Shown: one piece after another, positions 1 through 12,296 of the stretch
Position numbering within the stretch: position 1 is the first letter of the stretch
Layout: each line of letters begins with the position of its first letter
Assembly: GCA_022925895.1 (NCBI GenBank)
Contig: JAKSYS010000059.1
Location: 1 to 64,000 of the forward strand
Direction of reading: 5' to 3'
From: Fragilaria crotonensis
Lineage: Eukaryota; Bacillariophyta; Fragilariophyceae; Fragilariales; Fragilariaceae
Length of the DNA stretch: 64,000 nt
The notes under the pieces: generated by a model
Databases searched by the model: none
Told to the model about the DNA's origin: nothing
Seen by the model: the letters and a program-made list of their open reading frames with translations, nothing else
Program-made: the position numbers and the translations under genes

Positions 1-157
1 CAAGGAACATGTGAACTGTACATTTCAGATTTAGAGCATCACCACCCCTGAAGCTATTTGTGCCCAATGGTCCAATCGGACCATTTCTGTCCAAAAAAGC
101 AGCAAAAATGCATACCACCGGTTAGGGCCCAATGTCCGCAATGTCCGCTAATGACCG

Positions 158-890
158 CTCGGGAGCTATTTGACATGGATACATCTGTGCAGGGTGCACA
201 GATTTATCCAAAATTGGGTAAATCTGGGACATCCGGAATTCCTTCTTGAACCTCACTTTACCGAGAGTTTTTTTGGGCTGTCAAATCGAGTCACGTGACA
301 CACGACCGCTTAATAAATAACGTCAATGGATACTGGCTGGCGTCATGAATGCAAGTGGGGGCTTGGCAGGCTCGGAGGTTATTTCTTCTCGTAAATAAGT
401 CCACGATTAGAAAGCTTCTCATGTATAAGTTGATGAGAAGATTTCTTCTCTTAAATAAGTTGATGAGAAGATTTCTTCTCGTAAATAAGTTCACGATTAG
501 ATACCTTCTCGTTTTTAAGTTAGACTTCTACGAGAAAGTGTATTGACAGGATGAAATCTTCTCTTAAATAAGTTCATAAGAAGATTTCTTCTTATGAATA
601 AGTTCATGAGAAGAATTCTTCTCGTAAATAAGTTCACGAGAAGATTTCTTCTCGTAAATAAGTTCACGATCAGATTTCTTCTCGTAAATAAGTTCGCCAC
701 GATGCCACGCTGGCTCGCACGCTAGCCAATACTCTTCCGACATCGCAATGAACATATTCAGTTTTGAATATTGATGAAATTTCAGTTTTAAATCTACGTA
801 TATCTGTGTCACGCACTAACATTATAAGAAGGAATTCCGGATGTCCCTGTGCACCCTGTACAGATGTATCCATGTCAAATAGCTCCCGAG
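158..890. repeat. Internal inverted repeat of the 34-1398 element
   Basis: Positions 158-247 read back in reverse complement at 826-890. Both arms share gagctatttgacatggat and the block ending ggaattccttctt. The right arm lacks about 30 bases present in the left arm (around 208-232). The arms flank the 30-bp minisatellite, so the element could fold into a long hairpin. Confidence 0.75.
378..695. repeat. 30-bp minisatellite, about ten units
   Basis: The unit is built around cttctcgtaaataagttcac followed by gagaagattt. Each unit contains a short palindrome, gagaag-attt-cttctc, so the array can form serial small hairpins. Units near 385-540 are degenerate and those at 600-690 are cleaner. The short ORFs here, with repeated LFTRRNLL-type peptides, are products of the repeat and not genes. 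Confidence 0.85.
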
Positions 891-1401
891 TAAACCAATA
901 GGATTATGTCACGAGTTCATTTTCAGTCACTGTTTCCATGAATGATATTTCAAAAGTACAAGTACAGTGTAGCCCATATCATACCACTGTACATCAGCAT
1001 ACTTTGTCATCAATCAATCATCTCGTTCCGGCGGTACTTGTACTTGTACTCGCTCCTTTGTTCCGGTTCAACTTCTCATCATGCAGGACGTAATCTTCGA
1101 CTCTGATGATGATGACGACATGTGCTGTGATTGTCAACAGAGACAGTCGCTGATGTAGGAATTGTGGAAGATACGATGACGACAACGTTCTTGGCAAATT
1201 TATGGCGCAAACAAAATTTGCGGCGCGCGCCAGTAATTGAATCATGGACCAAATGTGTGTGCTCACGGGTGGTATGATTTGCCTTCAAAGTGGCACCCTA
1301 TAGAAACCTAATTTTTATCCATCGGACAAAAATAGGTTTCTAAAGGGTGCTCGACCAATTTTGCGTGCGCAGATATAGCATCAGGGGTGGTGATGCTCTT
1401 A

Positions 1402-3710
1402 CGTCGGGCAGCGCCAAGTTGATGGTGCCTATGTTGTGAAGCGGAACAGTACTACGTACCATTCTGTACTTTTACATTTGGGTTTTGCCTAATTGAGCTA
1501 TGATCATTTAAATATAAATATATTATTAATACTAGTAGCTAGTAGTTCTTTCGCGTATAGTCAATATTCGTTCTACTCGCGTACCACCTTTTTTTACCAT
1601 TTCATTACTGGCACACCAAATGGACCTCATCTGTGTCCACAATATGGATAGAGGACCAATCTGCCAATTGCAGCGTCCAAAGCCAAACCGGAGGATCCTC
1701 AGAGGAGACACCACAAACTTGCTCAACCAGCATTGCTTCTTGATTGTTCCCATTTGCACAACTTGAGGCATCAGTAAGTCTAGGAACAATGTACGTCACT
1801 GACTTGAAGATTTCCTACGCACGCCTCATGAACACGCCAAGTCCCGCCCCCGGGTTCGACACCGACACACGTGCTTGCAGTAGCGTTAGAATTGGTGCTG
1901 CTATAATTATCTCCGCGTGCCCAATTCTGCTCGTGTGTTCTCCTCCACCATGTCACTTGTTTTCCAAATTTCCGAATTGTTTTACCAACTCTGGCAACGC
2001 CTTTGTCGCCGAAGATGCCGCGCTCGCCGATCCATCAGCAACCGACTTGGCTTTTGCAGCGTACCAGTGGTTTAAAACTGGCGACTGTCGTCTTGAGACG
2101 TTCAACCTGCTCGAAACCAGAGTTTGTTGCAAGAAATTTGACATATTCTGCAGAGATTGCTGGGTGGTTCTCAAAATTCACATCCATGTATGTTGCCATG
2201 ATGTCGTGGGTCCGGAAACAGGACCACAACACATGAGCACAAATAGAACTTGGGTCTTCTACTCTAATTGTGACCACCACTCCTTCCTACATACAAGTCT
2301 TAACAAATTCTGTCCAAAATCTTCATCACAAGGGACCATCCTTGTTCTGCTGTGAATTTTGATGCTACCACCAACTTGTCATGTATGGAATGCACAAAAG
2401 CAAGGATTTGGATCAGAAGCATGACCGTTAGGGGTTAGGAGCAACTGTCTTTTTGGGCCATGTCCGAGCACGTGTCCAATGTCCTGCAAAATGGACAAAT
2501 GCAGAAGATTCAGCTGCATCACAATATGATTGTGAATGCCTTCTCCCCCAGCTTTCCAAACTTTATGATCCGGCCGGAAGATTGTTAAGCTTGGACTTGT
2601 GCCAATCCGTTGCCATCGATACTTGTCCCGAGTGAAGCAACCGAGGCCTCTTGAAATACTAAGCCTTGATTGCGGCTGCTTCTGCTCCTGTTGCAATCGT
2701 CAATTTGACTCTTGACTCCATTCTTTTGAACTGTCGTCGGCTTCCACGTCGTCGGACCCGAACACTTGATCCAACATCAACAGTGGGTCCATGATTAACC
2801 CGTATTGTTTGCTTGGAAAGTTGCTCTTGATCCAGACCTGACAATCCAGCAGGATGGTCCTCCATCCCAAGTCAGCAACCTTCACTGACTTATCTTCTGC
2901 CACTGCCTAGGGAGCCCCGATATCGTCGTCGTTCAACTGCTTCAACTGGCGAGTGAATGAGTCAAACTTAAGTTCCATCTCCTTATCGCCGTGACCGTCC
3001 CGACGCTCCCCCCGGCAACATGGCTGGTCCGAAACATATCGGTAAGGTTGTCCATTTCATCTTTGCTGGTGCCCGAGGTCTTTGGTCTCTTGTCGCGACT
3101 CAAATTCCAAGAGGTGCTTAGTTCCGACTCCAACGACTTTTCATTGGTCGATGCTTCCTTCACCTTACCGGACATCGTCACGAAAGTACAGGTTATACTG
3201 GTACCGCAAGTAGGACTACAACTGCTATCAGTACAAACTCATCAGATGCAAAGGAGGGGGAAAGACCAATGTTGTTGCACGAATTGTTGCTGTTGCTGTG
3301 AGCTGCCACCAGCCACCGTCTGTCTGTGTCAACATCTTCTGGTACATGTAAGAGGCCCAGAAAATAGAGGGTTTCTTATGTCCCAACCTGCTTAACAATA
3401 AATCATCTCCGGCACTTGACCGAGATTGTACAGACAACCGAGATAGGTGCGTGTTGTCCCTACAAATTTTTTTGTGAACTTGTCCTTTGTGTTCACGATG
3501 GCATCACTTAAAGACCCGCCGCATCTTTTCTTTGCTTGTCAGGGGAATGGTTTTTGCATTCATGTTACGATATAGATTCATTCGGAACAACGGAGAATTT
3601 GATTTGACAGGAGCGCAAGAACCGTCGCTCCTACTTTGATGTGTCATATTGGTATTGTCTGCCCTTTCCCTCAAATTATAAAAATTCAAGATACAATGAT
3701 TGTTTTGCAC
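1402..3710 (-). pseudogene. Decayed minus-strand ORF remnant, left part
   Basis: There is no intact gene here. On the minus strand several short open stretches in different frames read as ordinary protein rather than noise: about 2942-3181, 2659-2903 (with GWRTILLDCQVWIKSNFPS), 2035-2280 (DIMATYMDVNFENHPAISAEY) and 1532-1799. They are separated by stops and frame changes. I infer the remains of one long mobile-element protein, continued on the far side of the LINE fragment at 3811-6255 by the pieces at 6514-8938. I do not recognise the family, and the plus-strand ORF of 203 codons at 1744-2355 is probably its shadow. Confidence 0.35.
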
Positions 3711-3810
3711 ATCGGATTTGGAATAATGTTATCTCAATAAAATGGAGATGACGACGCTACTTGGGAGATATTCTCAGCAGCAAGGTCTATACGGAAATGA
3801 ACAAGGTTGA

Positions 3811-6255
3811 TTGAGTAATGCAACACCCAAGACATGGGGCTTTTTGAAGCAGCAATTTGGGAACCTGATTGGCGATTCTTCCTTTTGTGCTGGATTGTCA
3901 TCGAGAGTTCGAGTTTACAGAGTGATTGAGAGTGGCCTCGTTGTGCTGAACATCAGTAAATCTCTGCCCACAGCTATTCGTCACGGTCCACTTGAACTCG
4001 GCGGTTTGGCCCTTTATGATCTCCGGACCGAAATCGGAATTGAGAACATCAAGTTTCTTCGTGATGCTATATTTGCCAATTCATCTGCTGGCAAGTTGAT
4101 ACTTTTAAATCTTCAGTATCATCAATTGGAGGCTGGGATAGCGGAACCGTTGCTTGAGCAACCAACAGTCCCCGTACCGTACCTGACTCCGTCGTGGCTC
4201 CTCTCCGTTCGGAAGTTTTTGGCAAAACACAATATGTCAATCACATTGACAGAGCAACCAACCATTCAGAAAACAAGTCATCTGGATCAATTCATCATGC
4301 AACCCGAACACTTGAAACGGTATAGCCTCATTCAACAAACGGATCTGAATCTTGTTCGAATATACTTGCAAGTCAATACTCTTGCAGACATGATAGACAC
4401 GTCCCAACCAAATAAGATATCGCTCTCCTATCTCGACGGCCACAGGCCTCCGCAATGGGTGGAGACTCTTCGGTGGCCTCGTCAGGCTCCACCATCTCCC
4501 TCGAAACGCAGACTATGGAAAAGGTTTATCGTGTCGTCATATTTACGGTACATACCATACTGGAAACAAACACCAATTTGTGTCACGCCTGATGTACCTC
4601 GATCCGTCTTCCTTGAAGTCTCTCCACCAAATCACAATCCAGAGATCGGTCGCTCGATGACGTTACAAGAATATTTGCAGACATTGCCTCGAACCCAACG
4701 TCGAATGGTTTCGGCTGTGGAGCAAGTTGCCACCGACGTCCAAGTTTGGAGGGCATTTCGTTCACGGGAGCGTTTACACATAGCCTCTGACGGAGGGCTT
4801 CATGAACAGCATGGCACGTTTGGATGGGTACTTGCCACTTCAAAACACATCCTATTTAAATGTGGCGGACCGGTTGACGGCCCATTTGACACCGTTAATT
4901 CAACTCGGAGCGAGTTATGTGGTTTCGCTTCTTCCCTCCTCCTAATAGCGTCAGTCGCTCGGAATTGGGGGTTACGGCACCGCTGCACTTTCAGATGGCT
5001 CACTGATAGTCGATCTGCTTTGGCTAAGGTATATAAAACGAATCGACGTGGTTGCAGTTCGAGTCGCCAAACTTTCGATTCTGATCTTCTCTCCATGATA
5101 CGAAGTCTATTGATCGAAATACGTCGAGTCGTCGCTTTTCGGTGGGTCAAAGGACATCAAGACTCTTTAAACTCTTATGACCAATTGCCAAGGGAAGCAC
5201 GCCTAAATATCGACGCAGATTATCTTGCTACTCGCTATCGTCTACGTGGGAAGTTGAAATCTACTCCCAAGGTCGACCATCACCCATCACAGCGGATATC
5301 AATCTCTATTTTGGGTACCAGGCTTACGGCTCAATATGATGAGTGCATTCGTTACCATATAAACGGATACCACATGAAGCAGTACATGCAAGAGCGCAAG
5401 CATTGGGATGATAATACATGGCGAATGATCGACTTTGGAAGTTTTGGACAGCATTTTAAACAATTGGCTCCGGCGCAGCAAACACGGCATATGAAGTTGG
5501 TCCATGACCAGTTACCTCTCGGCAAACGCCGGTACACGATTTCTCAGAGTCAAGACGAAGCCTTGAAGAAATGCCCGTGTTGTATGGTGGCTGACGAGGA
5601 TCCTCATCATCTCCTGCGATGTCAGTCAAATTCTTTCATGGCCCCTGGACTATTATCATTACGTCGTTTCAACACCGAGGGGTCTCATCCCTTTGGTCGA
5701 ATTCTCGCCGATGGTATACAGTACTGGATCAACACTGGCACATCAGATTATCGCATGGACTTATCGGATTATCCACTTCATATGAGGGATACCATTGCGC
5801 GAATCTTATTGGAGCAAGAACGGATCGGATGGGACAACGCATTGAAAGGTTTCTTAAGCACTTCCTGGATGGATCTCGCATCACTTCGGTATGAGGATAC
5901 ACGGGTGGATCGCACCGCTGGTGCAAAGTGTATCCGTCGAAGCCTTCAAGCCCTATACTCGTATACCACCGGCGTGTGGAAGACACGGAATGTTGCCCTT
6001 CACGACTCAGAGAATGTCCTCCATCGACGGTTACAGTCAACTATGTACGACACTATCGTATATTTGCATCAACATCCTGACCACCTGTGTTTTGATGATC
6101 GGTACTTGTGCGACATGTCTTTGGAAAAGCTACTTCGGAGTTCACCGTCTACCCAGCGACGATGGATAAAAAGGATGAAAGATTCAAGAGCGTTGCACAC
6201 GAGACTCGGTGAACGACAAACTTTGATCACCTCCTTTTTTAACATGGCAACATGA
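3811..6255 (+). pseudogene. 5'-truncated LINE ORF2: RT tail, RNase H, zinc finger
   Basis: This is an open frame of 814 codons with no genuine start: the first codon is TTG directly after a stop. Residues 1-150 resemble the region after the reverse-transcriptase core in non-LTR elements (LPTAIRHGPLELGGLALYD). Residues 322-480 are an RNase H domain with the expected acidic residues: D327 in SDGG, E368 in RSELCGF, D399 in TDSRSAL and D468 in NIDADYLA. A CPCC...HHLLRC zinc cluster follows at 588-604. Reverse transcriptase and endonuclease regions are missing, so this is a dead-on-arrival 5' truncation, which is typical of target-primed integration. The remaining reading frame is uninterrupted, which suggests a fairly recent insertion. 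It is probably inserted into the decayed minus-strand ORF that flanks it on both sides. Confidence 0.8.
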
Positions 6256-6513
6256 TGGACGGTATGAATATTACGCTCACGTGATATGTGTGTTCTTTTT
6301 TTAACGTTTCCTCGCCGACACATGAGTCGGCCCGGTAAGGGTACACATCCGGGTCCGTATGGTCCTCGGGCGGTGATAACCCGATAATTAGGTTTTTGTT
6401 TTGTTTTGAGAGTGGCCTTGTTGTGAGGGCAGCTTTAAAAAAGATGAACTGCACCATGCATGTATTGTAAGAACAACGTACCAATCATAGACATCATTGT
6501 CAGATGCTGCCTG
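6256..6513 (+). other. Probable 3' tail of the LINE fragment
   Basis: This is a non-coding stretch following the LINE stop codon. It contains T-rich runs (cttttttt at about 6295, gtttttgttttgttttgag at about 6391) and a GC-rich segment around 6330-6375. I see no clean poly-A tail and no target-site duplication, so the 3' boundary is uncertain. Confidence 0.35.
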
Positions 6514-8938
6514 TTAGGAGTTAGGGGTTACTGGAGCTCCTTTGTCACATTTGAAAGCCCTTCCATGAAAACCAAGGGCAATTTCTTTTGAGAGCCGATT
6601 GATTGTTGATTCCCCTTTTAAAGCAGGCCACAATCTCTCTCGGCGTGTCTCAAAGGCTCCATTTATGTTAAGTCCTCGTAGTATAAGCTCATTTGTTATG
6701 AGTCCTGAAAAGGATTGTCGTTGTGTTGAGTTTGTAGGACAGTAATGAATCAAAAGAGGATCATGCCTTGAACCTTCAGAGGGGATGTCGAGTTCAATAT
6801 CAAAACAAGTCATCATCGACTCAGCTTGGACTTCCTCAAGGGCCCCTCCCATTGTTGATAGGAAATCCTGCACCTCCGCCTTCATAGTCAAAACTCTTTC
6901 TCGTGTTGCCATTGGCTTATGGAAACACATCCAGTCGGGATCTTTGGAGTGCTGAAAGCACCATCGGGCACACACACTATTGTTTGGAGTGTCCACGCTG
7001 TTTGATTCTGTCGCACATCCTGTGCAGGGTAGTGTGTGAACCTTTGCCGCACCCCCCTTGCAAAGGCCCTTCTACTGAGCGGATAGGCTGCAAATAGTCA
7101 TCCACAAGAATGGACAGAAACCCGCCATCTCATCAGGTATTGTTGTTGCATCGGAAAGATCATCCAGAAATTTGAAGAGAGGGCAGAACTGAGTAAATGT
7201 CTCCTTTGTCTCCCAACCCATCATTATCTTCAACAAAAGGCACGAATTCCGAGACTGAACACACATGGTTGCAGGATTGTCTAGAAGTGGTCGCTTGGTT
7301 AGAGGACACTGAGTTGCAAGGTCCGTCTTAATTCCACCCGCAACTATGGAAAGATTTTTGGGGAGGAATGCTCCATCAATTGAGGAGGCAACAGACAAAC
7401 CCTTGTCTTCCCAATTTCGTCCAAGTAGAATGCTTTTGTTATGCAAACCATTACCTTTGCATAGTCAAATTCAATGTACTTGCCTTTTGTCCTTTGTTTC
7501 AATTGAAATGGACAAAGCTGAGTTGCAAACCATTCAACAGTACTTGCCATTTGCTTTATCTCCAACTTGGATGGAATGATGGACCCTCAAAATCTCTTGA
7601 CACCACATGTTTCAACTCGATGTTTATTTTGATCTCTATGTACGACAGGGTTCCTCCCGCCAAATCCATCTCTTGTAAGATGTTGCATGCTGGGGTAAAC
7701 ACAGTATCTCAAAAATACTTTCTGACAAGGTTTAATAAGTGAGTGTGAAACACTTCATGATTCCACAGTGCTTTGGCTATAATGGCACTAGTACGAGGAG
7801 CATTGCAGTGTCAATTGTGTCATACTGTGACACTGTTGATCGCTTCCAACAATTCATCTTGATTGGCCCCATTCTCACCGTGGCCGATGGTGCTCTTCTT
7901 CTTTACTTCGTCCTGTATTTTAGCAATCTCTTGTGTGAGCTTTCCATCTTCTGAGGACATGTATCTTGCCCTTGAGTTCCCAAATAGAAATACAATCTTT
8001 GTTTTTGTCTTGAAGTTGACAATTCCTTGGTATTGCTGGTCTCAAAGTAAGCAATTGTTGGGGAGACAATGCTTGTTCTCACAACTGCTGGTCCTGTTGG
8101 TTGCTTGTCGACACCATTGCAACTCCTGCTGTTGTAAATCATCGCATCCAAATCTGCATCACCCTGGTATTCCTCAAGATCATCGGCTTCATCAAGAGGA
8201 GTACTAGTATCATTGTAATTGTCTGCTCCTAATCCTACTTGTTCTTCTTGTCCAACATCCATTCTTGTCATGCTGGGGCTTGAACTACAACTGCTGCTGT
8301 CTGAATCTTGATTGGTCATGTCCAAACCCGTCACTTGCATTGCAAGTCCTCGCTAGCAGAAGTCTTTGCAAAGCGTTGTCGGATGGGAAAAAGACTCATG
8401 GTGTGCCGTGCATGTGAATCGCGCTGATACCCGCAAAACGTTTCTTGACCGATCCGGAGGGAGCGAATCCCAATAATCACATGCGTGGCAAAAGGAGAAC
8501 CCATTGCATTGAAATGAAAAATGTCAAGCAATTCCATAGTCAGAGCATGTCGGTGTTCTTCCCTCTGAACAATCACTCGGTTTTCCTTGGTGGAGTAACT
8601 CCTTCTCAATTCAGAGCATTGGGCGGAGTTGCCAGGTCTTCCTCTTGTTGAATTTGAGCCGCTCTTCTTGTGTTTCTTGTTCTTGGCGGTGTACTTGTGC
8701 TTCTGTCATCATCAACTCATTCTGAAGTACTATTGATCAACTTCATTCTCTGACGCTTTCGCATCGTTTCCATTCTTGCAGCACGTCCGTAGGATGCATC
8801 TGTGTACGAGACATCATTCCCTGAACGGGTTTTGACCATTCTGTCACAAGTAAGCAAGCAGAAGAGGAAATGAAGTGCTTTGCTACTATGCAAGGGAAGA
8901 AGGATGTTAAACAAGAAGGAGAGTGTGAGACTTCGCAT
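6514..8938 (-). pseudogene. Decayed minus-strand ORF remnant, right part
   Basis: Fragments on the minus strand read as protein in changing frames. At about 8818-8938 there is MVKTRSGNDVSYTDASYGRA, a gag- or ORF1-like start. At 7903-8340 there is a Ser/Asp-rich acidic stretch. At 7072-7565 two overlapping frames join near 7440, implying a frameshift. At 6514-6996 there is a 160-codon piece with several cysteines. The order is consistent with one long protein running from about 8860 towards 1500, interrupted by the LINE fragment. I cannot name the family. Retroelement gag-like or other transposon-encoded protein is the best guess, from the N-terminal style only. Confidence 0.35.
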
Positions 8939-9082
8939 TTCGCAGTTCCTCTGGAGTACTCGGAGTTCCCGAATTTGGATCTTTCCAAATGACCCACACG
9001 TAGGAATTTACGCAAAATATCTCTAAAACCCGGATATATAATTTTTTAATGATGACCGAGAGACTCAGACCGCAAATCTACT

Positions 9083-9194
9083 TTTGCACGCAGCCGAGTT
9101 CCGCGTTAGAGTTTGCGTGAACAAAGCCTTTAACACCGTATTGGAAGCTCCCAATTTGCAAGAAGCTCTAACGCATAACTCAGCTGGGTGCAAA
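9083..9194. repeat. Small MITE-like inverted repeat
   Basis: The left arm 9083-9111 (tttgcacgcagccgagtt...) and the right arm 9166-9194 are reverse complements over 29 bases with four mismatches, around a 54-base loop. There is no coding capacity. The spacing and size fit a short MITE or hairpin remnant. I could not identify a target duplication. Confidence 0.55.
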
Positions 9195-10449
9195 CAAACT
9201 AGAGCGCTTCACAATTACTTAGGACAATGGTTTACTTAGAGGTGTTCGCAACTGTTACGGTACGCACACCTTGGGTCATTCATCCTCTGGTCGCTATTGC
9301 CCTTCTCCACCGCAACAGACAACGATGCACGTCACTTCGTTCCTTGAAAAGCTGTCTTTACGTCCTCATGGGAACGGAAAGTACAATTGCATTTCTTCAT
9401 GCAACAAATAGAACAATCGGAACCAGTCACACGAACAACAGGATAAATCTTTTCACTAACAGCATTTGGTGTCTTACCTTGCTTCCCGCTTCTACCAGCC
9501 CCCATAGTACGAACCGCCCGGGGCGGTGAGGGTGGGCGAGCAGCCCGCGCAGAGCCCTCAACCACAACAAAGGAAACACGCTGGCATCATCATCCACTAG
9601 GGAATCAAGAACAGAGTCAACATTGGACACTAAGGAATCAAGGACAGAGTCAACATTGGACATAATGACAGAAGAAGGAGAAAGAAAAAGGAAAAAGAGA
9701 CTGCTTGGTGGCTTCGCTGGCGATAGGCCTTGGATGTACGGTCCAAAGATAAAGGCTAGAGCCAAAAAGAGTGGACGAAGGTTTGTCCCGCTGAATCCTT
9801 GCATGCTCTGATAGTTGAATACAAAGAAGTAAGAGGTAATGACTTTGATCTCATGACCTGAGTATGGGGTTAACAGCCTTTAAGTAGCCAACTAGTGACT
9901 CAGTAGGTTTGTCCTTCACACAGAAAGAACATCTTCCTTGTTCTCAACCAACACTCTGCCGTTACTCGTACGTGGTTAAACGGTGTCCGCGGGATACCGA
10001 TGGTCTTTTAAACGCGATGATGGCACCAGTGCGTTAGAAACTGAAATGAGAGAGGCAGTCGAATCATATACAGTAGAAGCTACTGGTGTAGTGTCTCCTG
10101 TGCGACAGTATCCAACTTGACCTGTAGGTACGCGGAGGCGGGACTCTGAATCGCCCCGCTAGTTCCGTAGCATGGCAGAGGTGTGAGGTAACTGTGAAAG
10201 GTTGTGGACGTGAGTTGGTGGAGGTAACGATCCTTACTAGGTATCCTTGTTCCCTCGGTACACGAGTTTCTCCAGTTGGAGTTGCTCGGAGTGGGCAGGT
10301 GGGGTAGTTAAAAACTAGACTGCTAGTCTTGTGCAAAGCGCCTCTTGCTGGTGACCATCGCAATGGCGGAGACCAGCTTATTGTGTGCTTTGCCTGTTTC
10401 GTCCGAATGCGGTGCCATTGCGCCGCTTTCCGAACAAACAATGTGAGGA
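9195..10449. other. No convincing gene; small 33-bp coding-frame repeat
   Basis: I see no supported gene. A minus-strand open frame (9427-9804) begins with a hydrophobic run and contains SNVDSVLDSLV twice, because of a 33-bp tandem duplication at 9601-9666. An overlapping minus frame (9332-9565) has a Cys-rich stretch, CSICCMKKCNC. These could be two frames of one decayed gene, but no family is recognisable. Confidence 0.3.
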
Positions 10450-10482
10450 TCCGATTAGGTTTCACCAATTTGACGTCAGCAC
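10450..10482 (+). repeat. 33-bp inverted repeat, left arm
   Basis: The segment beginning tccgattaggtttcaccaat is the exact reverse complement of 13411-13443. The two arms enclose about 3 kb that includes the whole satellite array. No target duplication is visible outside the arms. Confidence 0.85.
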
Positions 10483-10748
10483 CCACGTCACAGTAATAAT
10501 CTACAGTGAGACCTCCTGTAGAAGAATTTTGAAGACATCGGAAATTTGAATGGCTGACAAAACACGGAATCTTTGTTGTTGACTTCTATCGGTGCTTTTC
10601 CTAATGCGCATGCCAAGCCTTTGTCATGTCAGATAGATAACTGCTACTCTTCTCCTCCTATCAGTAATTCATGTGTCCGTTTGAATCCTCATGTGTTCCC
10701 TTTGAATCACTCAGTACTACACTGTACTGCAACAGTACTACCGTACTC

Positions 10749-12229
10749 AAAGGACTATTTGGTGCGAATTTGATCTTCAAATAGCCTCAAATGAACAAGT
10801 AACAGTGCGACAGTATGATGGGGACTATTTGAAGATCGAATTTTGATCACCAAATACCAAATAGTTGCCATTGTACTGTACTAGTGTTACTGTACTGTGA
10901 CGACTATTTGAAGATCGAATTTCGATCACCAAATAGTCGCCATTGTACTGTACTGGGATACTACTGTGACGACTATTTGAAGATCAATTTTGATCACCAA
11001 ATAGTCGCCATTGTACTGTACTAGTGTTACCAGACTGTGATGACTATTTGAAGATCAATTTCATCACCAAATAGTCGCCATTGTACTGTACTGGTGATAT
11101 TGTACTGTGACGACTATTTGAAGATCGAATTTGATCACCAAATAGTCGCCATTGTACTGTACTAGTGTTACTCGTATTGTGACGACTATTTGAAGATCAA
11201 TTTGATCACCAAATAGTCGCCATTGTACTGTACTGGTGATACTCGTACTGTGACGACTATTTGAAGATCGATTTGATCACCAAATAGTTGCCATTGTACT
11301 GTACTAGTGTTACTCGTACTGTGACAACTATTTGAAGATCAATTTCGATCACCAAATAGTCGCCATTGTACTGTACTGGTGATACTCGACTGACGACTAT
11401 TTGAAGATCGATTTCGATCACCAAATAGTCGCCATTGTACTGTACTAGTGTTACTCGTACTGACGACTATTTGAAGATCGAATTTCGATCACCAAATAGT
11501 CGCCATTGTACTGTACTGGTGATACTCGTACTGTGACGACTATTTGAAGATCAATTTTGATCACCAAATAGTCGCCATTGTACTGTACTAGTGTTATCAG
11601 TACTGTGACGACTATTTGAAGATCGAATTTCGATCACCAAATAGTCGCCATTGTACTGTACTGGTGATACTCGTACTGTGACGACTATTTGAAGATCGAA
11701 TTTCGATCACCAAATAGTCGCCATTGTACTGTACTAGTGTTACTCAGACTGTGACGACTATTTGAAGATCAATTTCGATCACCAAATAGTCGCCATTGTA
11801 CTGTACTGGTGATACTCGTACTGTGACGACTATTTGAAGATCGATTTCGATCACCAAATAGTCGCCATTGTACTGTACTGGTGTTACTCGTACTGACGAC
11901 TATTTGAAGATCGATTTCGATCACCAAATAGTCGCCATTGTCTGTACTGGTGTACTCGTACTGTGATGACTATTTGAAGATCAATTTCGATCACCAAATA
12001 GTTGCCATTGTACTGTACTAGTGTTACTCGTACTGTGACGACTATTTGAAGATCGAATTTCGATCACCAAATAGTCGCCATTGTACGGTACTGGTGGTAC
12101 TCGTACTGTGATGACTATTTGAAGATCGAATTTCGATCACCAAATAGTTGCCATTGTACTGTACTAGTGTTACTCGTACTGTGACGACTATTTGAAGATT
12201 GAATTTCGATCACCAAATAGTCCCCATCC
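10749..12229. repeat. Hairpin-forming satellite, about 20 units of 68-75 bp
   Basis: Each unit contains gactatttgaagatcgaat followed by ttcgatcaccaaatagtc, so arms gactatttg/caaatagtc enclose a second palindrome centred on gatcgaatttcgatc. A spacer follows: gccattgtactgtact plus a variable tail. The tails alternate between an A type (tagtgttactcg) and a B type (ggtgatactcg) through most of the array, giving a dimeric higher-order unit of about 144 bp. The first units (10749-10860) and the last (about 12186-12225) are degenerate. There is no ORF of note. Confidence 0.92.
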
Positions 12230-12296
12230 TACTCATGATGTCGAACAAGAACGAAAGTCTAAGTCAACATTGTTATTAATTCTAAATGTACTACTT

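Larger units (their letters stand above)
34..1398. mobile_element. Non-autonomous PIF/Harbinger-like DNA element
   Basis: The first 18 bases (34-51, beginning gagcatcaccacccctga) are the exact reverse complement of 1381-1398, and the pair is flanked by TTA at 31-33 and 1399-1401. A 3-bp TWA target duplication with TIRs beginning GAGCAT is what the complete Harbinger element at 60469-63907 also shows. The two elements also share subterminal motifs: accaccggtt followed by gggccc near the left end (about 113 and 60539), and aaaataggtttctaaag near the right end (about 1328 and 63838). There is no transposase ORF inside, so the element is presumably mobilised in trans. The interior holds a second inverted repeat and a 30-bp minisatellite. 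Confidence 0.75.

Noticed and set aside
378-695. CRISPR-like array of about 30-bp repeats
   Set aside because: Repeats are head to tail without unique spacers, lie inside a eukaryotic transposon and have no cas genes nearby.
10064-10486. Minus-strand frame of 140 codons
   Set aside because: There is no recognisable domain, composition is random-looking, and it runs into the 33-bp inverted repeat.
10749-12229. CRISPR-like reading of the palindromic satellite
   Set aside because: Spacers are themselves repeated in two alternating forms, so this is satellite DNA.
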